In this document: one piece after another, positions 8,524 through 14,159 of the stretch
Numbering within the stretch: position 1 is the stretch's first letter
How the letters are laid out: every line of letters starts with the position of its first letter
Assembly (NCBI GenBank): GCA_047639615.1
Contig: JBLIOL010000121.1
Coordinates: forward strand, 1-14,159
DNA length: 14,159 nt
DNA from: CAYWNK01 sp047639615
GTDB lineage: Bacteria; Planctomycetota; UBA1135; GCA-002686595
Direction: 5' to 3'
The notes under the pieces: model-generated
What the model was told of the DNA's origin: nothing
The model's input: only the letters and a program-made list of their open reading frames with translations
Databases searched by the model: none
Made by a program: the position numbers and the translations under genes

Positions 8524-9669
8524 TCAAACCTTTCGGACCTGTTCCCGGTGAAAGGCCACCGCAGCAGCGACCTGATCCATGGAATCCCCGCCGTATTTGG
8601 CCAGGAAAGCCTCTACCAGGGTCAAGGCTACCATCGCCTCCCCCACCACGCTGGCGGCAGGAACCGAGGTCACGTCGGAGCGTTGGTAGCTGGCCTCGCT
8701 GGCCTGCCCGCTCTCGAAATCAACGCTAGGCAAGCCCCGGCGCATGGAAGGGATGGGCTTCATGGCGGCTCGCACCCAAAGCGGCTCGCCCGTGGTCAGA
8801 CCACCCTCCAGCCCCCCGGCACGGTTGCTAGTGCGGGCGTAGCGGCTGCTAGCGCCAGCCTCTGCAGGCACAATCGGGTCGTGCACCTCGGATCCGGGCC
8901 GGCGAGCGACCTCGAAGCCGATGCCGAACTCCACGCCCTTGATAGCGGGAATAGAGAAGAGTGCGCCTCCCAGCAGAGCCGTCAGGCGCTCGGGGCCGCT
9001 GGCATAGCTGCCCAGGCCGGGCGGCAGGCCCAGGGCGCGCACCTCGAAGATACCCCCCAGGCTGTCCTGAGCCGCGCGAGCCGCGTCCACAGCCGCCCGC
9101 ATGGGCTCGTCGGCGGCCGGATCCAGGCTTAGGAAATCAGATTCGAGACGTATAGATTCCCTAGCCTCCCCCGCCTTCTCCCAGGCCCCCTCAGAGGCCT
9201 GAATCCCGCCTAGCTCTACCAAGTGCGCGAAGACCTCGATCTCGAAGGCCTCCAGAACCTGCCGTGCGATGCCCGCAGCGGCCACGCGCGTGGCGGTTTC
9301 CCGGGCCGAGGCCCGCTCGAGCACAGCACGCGCATCCTGGTGCCCGTACTTCATGCAGCCGGCCAGGTCCGCGTGCCCCGGCCGCGGATTCGGCGGCGGC
9401 GGCAGCTTCTCGATCACGGCGTCCTTATTGGACACCTGGAAAGCGATCGGCGAGCCGAGCGTCACGCCACCTTTGGTGCCGGACAGGATCGTGACGCGAT
9501 CCGTCTCGATCTTCATGCGCCCGCCGCGGCCGTAGCCTAACTGGCGCCGGGCCAGGTCGCGGTCCACCCGCTCCACGTCGAGGCACAGCCCAGCGGGCAT
9601 GCCCTCGATGATTCCAATCAGCGCCGGTCCGTGGGATTCACCCGCCGTCCGCCAGGTGAAGCGTCCCAT
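8524..9669 (-). CDS. aroC: Chorismate synthase
   Basis: This enzyme makes chorismate from 5-enolpyruvylshikimate 3-phosphate in the last shikimate step, using reduced FMN. The product is 381 residues from ATG at 9669 (MGRFTWRTAGESHGP), within the family range. Catalytic-site landmarks are visible: GESHG with His13, PRPGHADL with His99, the signature ERASARETA (118-126), SNRAGGLEGGLTTGEP (281-296) and RSDVTSVPAA (330-339). The open frame runs further upstream, but only this start gives a normal chorismate synthase N terminus. It lies 16 nt after a receiver-domain gene and is probably co-transcribed with it; a clear ribosome site is not visible. Confidence 0.96.
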   Translation of the reverse strand: MGRFTWRTAGESHGPALIGIIEGMPAGLCLDVERVDRDLARRQLGYGRGGRMKIETDRVTILSGTKGGVTLGSPIAFQVSNKDAVIEKLPPPPNPRPGHADLAGCMKYGHQDARAVLERASARETATRVAAAGIARQVLEAFEIEVFAHLVELGGIQASEGAWEKAGEARESIRLESDFLSLDPAADEPMRAAVDAARAAQDSLGGIFEVRALGLPPGLGSYASGPERLTALLGGALFSIPAIKGVEFGIGFEVARRPGSEVHDPIVPAEAGASSRYARTSNRAGGLEGGLTTGEPLWVRAAMKPIPSMRRGLPSVDFESGQASEASYQRSDVTSVPAASVVGEAMVALTLVEAFLAKYGGDSMDQVAAAVAFHREQVRKV

Positions 9670-9685
9670 GGGCGTCGCACCCGGC

Positions 9686-10258
9686 CTACTGGCCAGCCCC
9701 CGGATAGGTAGCTGTGGGCAGGATCTCGACCCAGCCCTCCGCGTCCGCGCTAGGGGCGGCACTCGGCGCGGAACTCGGCGCGGGCGCGCCGGCCGGACTA
9801 GCCACCAAGACTGGCTCTTCGCGACCCACACTCTCCTGGGCCGCATGCTGCAGGCGATTGCTCCGAATCGTGCGCAGGCTGCTCTCGATACGCGCCTCGA
9901 GGGCCGCGAAGTCGAAGGGCTTAGCCAAGGTTCCAAGCACCGGCTCAAGCGCTTCCAAACGGCTCGCCGTCTGGGGATCTAAGTAACCCGAAACCACCAA
10001 CGTGGGCGGCAGAAGGCCTTCACTGTCCAAACGCGGCAATTCCTCTAGGGCCGATTCCGCCCCCAGATCCACATCCGAAAGCATCAGCTCAGGACGCCTC
10101 TCGCGCAGCTGCTCGCGCGCTTCCCAGAAGGACTTCGCGCTGGTCACGCGGTAGCCCTTCTTCGAGAGAAACCATGAGACCAATTCGACGATACGGTGAT
10201 CGTTATCGATGATCAAAATCTCGGCCCCATGATTGGGCTGGACAGGTGTGTGGTACAT
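9686..10258 (-). CDS. Receiver-only response regulator with Pro/Ala-rich tail
   Basis: This is a phosphotransfer receiver protein of 190 residues. The receiver domain covers about 13-130: ILIIDNDHRIV holds acidic Asp18 (the next position, usually Asp or Glu, is Asn19, then Asp20), LMLSD gives phosphoacceptor Asp62, VVSGY gives the switch Ser90, and LAKPFD gives Lys113. After residue 145 there is a low-complexity Pro/Ala/Ser tail and no DNA-binding or enzymatic output domain. ATG at 10258 has an excellent AAGGAG 7 nt upstream, better than the start at 10372. No histidine kinase is nearby. It precedes aroC by 16 nt. Its target is unknown. Confidence 0.85.
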   Translation of the reverse strand: MYHTPVQPNHGAEILIIDNDHRIVELVSWFLSKKGYRVTSAKSFWEAREQLRERRPELMLSDVDLGAESALEELPRLDSEGLLPPTLVVSGYLDPQTASRLEALEPVLGTLAKPFDFAALEARIESSLRTIRSNRLQHAAQESVGREEPVLVASPAGAPAPSSAPSAAPSADAEGWVEILPTATYPGAGQ

Positions 10259-10280
10259 GCAGCGGCTCCTTGAGGGCGAG

Positions 10281-10307
10281 CTTATCGAAAGCCGCCGGCC
10301 GATCCAA
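10281..10307 (-). promoter_or_regulatory. Weak candidate promoter for the response regulator and aroC
   Basis: On the minus strand TTGGAT (10307-10302) and GATAAG (10286-10281) are separated by 15 nt, each 4 of 6 to consensus. They lie between the upstream terminator and the AAGGAG ribosome site at about 10270-10265. A promoter is expected here from context, but the match is poor. Confidence 0.25.
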
Positions 10308-10328
10308 AAGCTCCTGCCCGGAAGAGTG

Positions 10329-10358
10329 AAAAGCTCGCAGGCCCGCGCGCCCGCGAGC
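10329..10358 (-). terminator. Intrinsic terminator after the DUF1552 gene
   Basis: On the minus strand GCTCGCGGGC (10358-10349) pairs with GCCTGCGAGC (10342-10333), a 10-bp stem with one G-U pair and a 6-nt loop, followed directly by TTTT (10332-10329). It starts 10 nt after the DUF1552 stop. This is the clearest Rho-independent terminator in the window and separates the DUF1592/DUF1552 pair from the response regulator and aroC. Confidence 0.75.
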
Positions 10359-10368
10359 GCACCCGCAC

Positions 10369-11679
10369 TCACAGCCCCGCGAGCGGCCCGCGCGCATCAC
10401 CGAGCGGCGCCAAGGGCACTCCCGCGTGATGCAACATGGAAAGGTGCAGGTCCCCAAGGGGGGTGTGCGCTTCCCAACCTCGGTCCTTGCCCTGGGTGAC
10501 GGCGCCGCCACCTTCCCCGCAGAGCACGCTCGGCAGGTTGTGGTGGTCGTGTCGGTTGCCATCGGCCACGCCCGAACCGTAGAGCACCAAGCTCGAGTGC
10601 AGAAGGTCATCGTCTCCCTCCGACACCTGCGTCAGGCGCCCTAGGAAGGAGCCCAAGATGCCCGCATGCAGCCCATCGATAGCCTCGATCTGAGCCAACT
10701 TGGCCGGGTCCTTGCGATGGTGTGAGAGTGGGTGATGCCCCTCCGTCGCGCCTACCTCGCGGTAGACCCGTCCGGAGCCCTCGTTGGCCACCATCAGGGT
10801 CGCCACGCGGGTCACATCCGTAGCAAAGGCCAGGGCGATCAGCTCGCCCAGCTGCCCAGCGTGCTCCGCCAGGTCCGCCGGCATGCCCACGGGCCGCAGC
10901 TCATCGGCCACATCCGGCCGCAAGAGGCGCGCGGAGTTGGCGATACGCTGCTCAAGCTCCCCCACAGCGCCCAGATAACGCTCCAAGCGCTGCCGATCCG
11001 CCGTTCCCACCCGCGCCGCCAGGCGTTTGGCCTCGCCACGCACCAAATCCAGCACCCCAGCCCGCCCGCTCCGGCGCTGGGCTGCCAGCACCTCCGTGCC
11101 TGGCGACGCCCCCGCCCGAAAGAGATCGTCGAAAATGCGCTCCGGGAACTGACGCTTAGCCGCCGGCGTGACCTCATCCTGCCAGGACACATGCCCCGAG
11201 TAGGCGCAGGCGTAGCCCGAGTCGCACTGGCCCGAGAAGCGTGACCCCTGGCAGCCCACCACCAAGGACCCCAAGGGCGTCTGCTGCCCCAAAAAGCGCC
11301 CCGCAATCTGATCCGCGCTGATCCCCAGCCGCACCTGGCCCGAGTCCTTCAGCGGATGCGCGCAGGTCAGCCAAGCGGCCGACGCCCGGGCATGATCGCC
11401 GGGCCCGTCGCCCAGGGAGTTCGCGTTCTGCTGTCCGAGCCCAGCGTGCAAGGAGATCCGCTCGCGGAACTCCTGCAGCGGCGCCAGCGTGCGTGGCAGC
11501 CGCACCCCAGGCTCGCGCCAATGCCCCACGTGCACTCCATTGGGCACATAGATCCAAGCCAGCCGCACGGGCGGCGTAGGCGCGCTGACCCGCGCCGGCA
11601 GCATGGCCTCGAGCCAGGGCAGGGCCAAACTCGCGCCAGCGCCGCGCAACAGTGTTCGTCGATCGAGGGGCTTAGGCAT
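10369..11679 (-). CDS. DUF1552 family protein, Tat-exported
   Basis: The product is 436 residues from ATG at 11679 (MPKPLDRRTLLRGAG). Residues 7-13 (RRTLLRG) begin a twin-arginine signal followed by a hydrophobic stretch to about residue 28, so export by Tat is likely. Landmarks of the DUF1552 family include LAWIYVPNGVHVGHW, LTCAHPLK, ISADQIA, LVVGCQG and CDSGYACAYSGHVSWQ. Later, LVLYGSGVADGNRHDHHNLP is His-rich and could bind metal. The family has no established biochemical role, but it is regularly encoded beside DUF1592 cytochrome-like proteins, as here (7 nt away). The open frame extends to 11730 and overlaps the upstream gene, but the Tat start is preferred. Confidence 0.9.
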   Translation of the reverse strand: MPKPLDRRTLLRGAGASLALPWLEAMLPARVSAPTPPVRLAWIYVPNGVHVGHWREPGVRLPRTLAPLQEFRERISLHAGLGQQNANSLGDGPGDHARASAAWLTCAHPLKDSGQVRLGISADQIAGRFLGQQTPLGSLVVGCQGSRFSGQCDSGYACAYSGHVSWQDEVTPAAKRQFPERIFDDLFRAGASPGTEVLAAQRRSGRAGVLDLVRGEAKRLAARVGTADRQRLERYLGAVGELEQRIANSARLLRPDVADELRPVGMPADLAEHAGQLGELIALAFATDVTRVATLMVANEGSGRVYREVGATEGHHPLSHHRKDPAKLAQIEAIDGLHAGILGSFLGRLTQVSEGDDDLLHSSLVLYGSGVADGNRHDHHNLPSVLCGEGGGAVTQGKDRGWEAHTPLGDLHLSMLHHAGVPLAPLGDARGPLAGL

Positions 11680-11686
11680 GATCAAA

Positions 11687-13909
11687 CTAGCGCGGCCCTG
11701 CGGCCGCCTGAGTGAAAGTCGGACTACCAATGATAGCTAGGATCAGCGAGCGCAAGCCCAGGGGCTCTGCCTCGAGATCCCCAAGACTCGCGCGCAAGGC
11801 TTGCCGGTCCTCTGGACGCAGGGCGCGCCCCACCCCATAGACCAGGAGCTCCTCCGCCAAGTGCAGCGGCAGGCTCGGATCACCATCCAGGATCCCCGCC
11901 AGCCCCACGGCTCCACGGAAACTACGACCGTCAGGCAGCTCGCCCAAGTCGTCGAGCACCTCGCCCTCGGCCGCCACCCGCACAGCCCCCACCGGATCAA
12001 AGCCCTCGAGCCCAAAGCCCAAGGGATCCATGCCTACATGGCACACGGCGCAGGAGGCCTCTTCGCGGTGCAATGCCAAGCGCTCGCGCAAGCTCAAGAG
12101 GGACTGCGCCTCGCCCTCCACCAAGCTGCCCACGCCAGGCGGCGGAGGCGGCGGCGCACTCCCGAGCAGCGCCTCGAGCACCCACTTCCCGCGCAGCACC
12201 GGACTCGTGCGCGCCGCGCGCGACGTCACGGTCAGCACACTCGCATGCCCGAGCAATCCACGCCGCGGCGTCCCCGCTAAACTCACCCGCGAAAAACCCG
12301 CCGGCGCATTCCCAGAAGCATCGAGCGCCAAGGCCAAACCGTAGTGCCGCGCCAAGCGCGCATTCACAAAGGTCCAGTCCGCGCGCACCAGCTCGAATGG
12401 ATCCGCATCCTCGGCCACCAGCGCACCCACGAAAGCCAAGCTCTCCTCCAGCATGGATGCGCGCAGTTCGCCGTCAAACTCAGGGAAGAGCTCCTTGCTC
12501 GGCCGATGCTGCGCAAGCGCGCCCAACTGTAACCACTGGGGCACGAAACCCTCGAGCAGGCGCCTCGCACGCGGATCCGCCAACATGCGCTCGGCCTCGG
12601 CCAAGAGCACGTTCGCGTGCAGCAAGGAGCCGTCCGACGCCAGGTTCATCAAGCGCTGGTCGGGAACCGAACTCCACAGGAAATACGAGAGCCGCGCCGC
12701 CAACTCATGGCCCTCGGAACGCTCGCCACCCGCATCCAAGAGGAAGCTGAAATTCGGCGACGCAAGGATCCCCATCAAGCCCAACTGCAAGGCCAAGGCT
12801 GGCTCCGTCGAAGCCTCCGCCAGAGCCGCGTAGGGTTCCATTTCCGCGCGCCCCACCGGCCGCCGCCAAAGCGCTGACGCCAACTCCGCAAGCATGCCCG
12901 CGCGCCGCACCAGCACTTCGCCGCTTGCGTGCCTCGCCTCCAAGTCCTGCTGCCACTGACTGGGTCCGGGCGGCTCCAAAGGCCCCTCGATCCAGATCCG
13001 ATTCACGCCCATGTTGCGATCGTTGGAGAGGCCCTCCGGCACCTGGTCTCGGGGCATGTACCAGTCGTTCAAGAAGCGCAGCCCAATCGCCTGCCGCCCT
13101 ACATCCAGCTCCACCTCGAACTCGATCAACTCCGGCTCCGCCCTGACCGCTAACAGGTCGCGCGTCTCGAACACATGCGCGCCCGCCACCAAGCGAATAC
13201 GAACAGGATCCGGCCCCGCCTGCTGCCCCCAGGTTTCGATGCGCACACGCCAACGCCCGACCACCGGCAAGTCCACGTTGGCCACGATCGTGCCATTGTG
13301 CGCCAGGTAGCCCCCAGGCTGTCCGCGCGCCATCAACTGCCCGTCCAAAAACGGCCCCAGGGTGAGCCCATCGCGCGCCGCTGGAAAAATCCGACAAGCC
13401 ACATACTCCGCCGCGCGCAGGTAGCCCTCCAAGCGCTCCCCGGTCCAGGTCTGCACACCCGCAGCCGTGTCGAAGCCATGCCCAACGGGATCATCCCCAA
13501 GCAAGCGCCCCGCCGGCACCTCCAGCCCAAAGACATCCAGCACCGTGGCCACATACTCGCGCCGATTCAGCCGCCGCAAACTCGGCGCCTCCGGCCGCGT
13601 CGTCTCCAAGGATCCAAGCCACTGCGCCGCGTGTCGCACCAACTCCGCATCCGGCCGCTGCTCCCCGGCCGGCGGCATCTCCCCCGAGTCCACCAGTTCA
13701 TACAGCAGCTCGAACAACTCCGGCTCCGCCAGCGCCTGCTCCTCACCAGAAAACAGGTCCACATCGAACCCGCCCTTAGCCTTGGGACCCTGATGACACT
13801 TCATGCAATGCGCCTCCAACAAGGGCCGCACATCACGCACGAAGGGATCCTCAACAGCCCACGCAGACTGGGCCAGAGAACAAGCGGTCAAGATAAGGAA
13901 GCATCGCAC
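11687..13909 (-). CDS. Secreted DUF1587/1595/1592/1588/1585 protein with two heme c motifs
   Basis: The product is 740 residues. A short signal peptide (about 1-18, ending SAWA) is followed by a planctomycete cytochrome-like segment with C35-x2-C38-H39. Next come a DUF1587-like region (about 111-172, LRRLNRREYVATVLDVFG), a beta-rich region (about 195-310) resembling a carbohydrate-binding module, then DUF1595-like (about 341-395), DUF1592-like (about 401-525), DUF1588-like (about 545-645, TSRAARTSPVLRGKWVLE) and DUF1585-like (about 660-733) regions. A second heme motif is C620-x2-C623-H624. The start is GTG at 13909: an in-frame stop lies just upstream. The protein probably acts in redox chemistry outside the cytoplasm, possibly on polymers; its substrate is unknown. 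Confidence 0.9.
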   Translation of the reverse strand: MRCFLILTACSLAQSAWAVEDPFVRDVRPLLEAHCMKCHQGPKAKGGFDVDLFSGEEQALAEPELFELLYELVDSGEMPPAGEQRPDAELVRHAAQWLGSLETTRPEAPSLRRLNRREYVATVLDVFGLEVPAGRLLGDDPVGHGFDTAAGVQTWTGERLEGYLRAAEYVACRIFPAARDGLTLGPFLDGQLMARGQPGGYLAHNGTIVANVDLPVVGRWRVRIETWGQQAGPDPVRIRLVAGAHVFETRDLLAVRAEPELIEFEVELDVGRQAIGLRFLNDWYMPRDQVPEGLSNDRNMGVNRIWIEGPLEPPGPSQWQQDLEARHASGEVLVRRAGMLAELASALWRRPVGRAEMEPYAALAEASTEPALALQLGLMGILASPNFSFLLDAGGERSEGHELAARLSYFLWSSVPDQRLMNLASDGSLLHANVLLAEAERMLADPRARRLLEGFVPQWLQLGALAQHRPSKELFPEFDGELRASMLEESLAFVGALVAEDADPFELVRADWTFVNARLARHYGLALALDASGNAPAGFSRVSLAGTPRRGLLGHASVLTVTSRAARTSPVLRGKWVLEALLGSAPPPPPPGVGSLVEGEAQSLLSLRERLALHREEASCAVCHVGMDPLGFGLEGFDPVGAVRVAAEGEVLDDLGELPDGRSFRGAVGLAGILDGDPSLPLHLAEELLVYGVGRALRPEDRQALRASLGDLEAEPLGLRSLILAIIGSPTFTQAAAGPR

Positions 13910-13980
13910 CCGATCAGGCTAGCAGGCCTCGGGCAATCCGAGTGAGAACGCTCTCTGGAGGGTCCTGCCTCCGAGAATCC

Positions 13981-14159
13981 CTAGAGCGATTCGTAGGGCG
14001 TGATCTCGTCGAAGGTCACGGTGACCTTCATGGAGCCCAGCTTGCAGGTCACTTCGCGCTTCTCGCGGTTGAGCTTGTGCACGAGCACCCGCTGACGGTA
14101 GCGCGGCAGGTACACGAGGCTACCCTTCTTGATGGTGTCGAGGAAGGCCGTGCGGCGGT
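13981..14159 (-). CDS. C-terminal fragment, MutS2-like (no Smr domain)
   Basis: Only the last 59 codons are in the window, ending at TAG 13983-13981. They read TIKKGSLVYLPRYRQR, then KREVTCKLGSMKVTVTF and end ITPYESL. This resembles the small beta-barrel linker near the C terminus of MutS2, where a G-D-x-V-x-V segment is followed by a GxxKxxV strand. In most MutS2 proteins a Smr nuclease domain follows, but here the gene stops. It ends 71 nt before the DUF1592-type gene. The assignment rests on a short stretch, and another KOW-like domain protein is possible. Confidence 0.45.
   Translation of the reverse strand, partial: RRTAFLDTIKKGSLVYLPRYRQRVLVHKLNREKREVTCKLGSMKVTVTFDEITPYESL

Noticed and set aside
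10259..10372. Longer N terminus for the response regulator (start at 10372)
   Set aside because: It would cross the intrinsic terminator and lacks a ribosome site, while ATG 10258 has AAGGAG at ideal spacing.
12120..12160. GGC/GCG-rich repeat-like tract in the DUF1592-type gene
   Set aside because: It encodes a proline run (about residues 586-591) between the DUF1588-like region and the second heme motif; codon repetition explains it.
13175..13945. 256-residue plus-strand frame rich in Arg, His and Gln
   Set aside because: It lies opposite the DUF1592-type gene and has low-complexity composition typical of antisense frames.

Overview
The window looks like a chromosomal segment of a GC-rich bacterium, most likely a planctomycete or a relative. 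The main support is the paired DUF1592-type c-type cytochrome-like protein and DUF1552 protein (11687-13909 and 10369-11679), families expanded in Planctomycetota and also found in Verrucomicrobiota, Myxococcota and Acidobacteriota. The taxonomic call is an inference from this gene pair. Every gene I can support lies on the minus strand, so the window is transcribed from high to low coordinates. The long plus-strand open frames are antisense shadows.

Region 1 (14159-10329): the 3' end of a gene resembling MutS2 without a Smr domain; a large secreted protein with PSCyt1/DUF1587/DUF1595/DUF1592/DUF1588/DUF1585-like domains; a Tat-exported DUF1552 protein 7 nt downstream; and an intrinsic terminator with a GC stem and TTTT. 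Region 2 (10328-8483): a receiver-only response regulator with a Pro/Ala-rich tail, followed 16 nt later by aroC (chorismate synthase) and a hairpin.

Region 3 (8495-1): the translation/transcription supercluster. A probable promoter is followed by tRNA-Thr(TGT), tRNA-Tyr(GTA), tRNA-Gly(TCC), tRNA-Thr(GGT), tuf, rpmG, secE, nusG, rplK, rplA, rplJ, rplL and rpoB (cut by the window edge). The tRNA order and anticodons match the E. coli thrU-tyrU-glyT-thrT-tufB unit, so this is an ancestral arrangement. rpmG sits between tuf and secE, as in many non-enteric bacteria. The spacing differs from E. coli: nusG-rplK (2 nt) and rplA-rplJ (3 nt) are nearly fused, leaving no room for the usual L10 leader. 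By contrast the tRNA spacers are long, and a 471-nt hairpin-rich spacer separates rplL from rpoB.

I found no clearly new multi-gene system. The most interesting unexplained signals are RNA-level: the structured rplL-rpoB spacer, the overlapping hairpins between tuf and rpmG, and the hairpins and repeats in the tRNA spacers. The accessory parts worth a look are the DUF1592/DUF1552 pair and the orphan receiver beside aroC. I see no CRISPR array, insertion sequence, integrase or rRNA.
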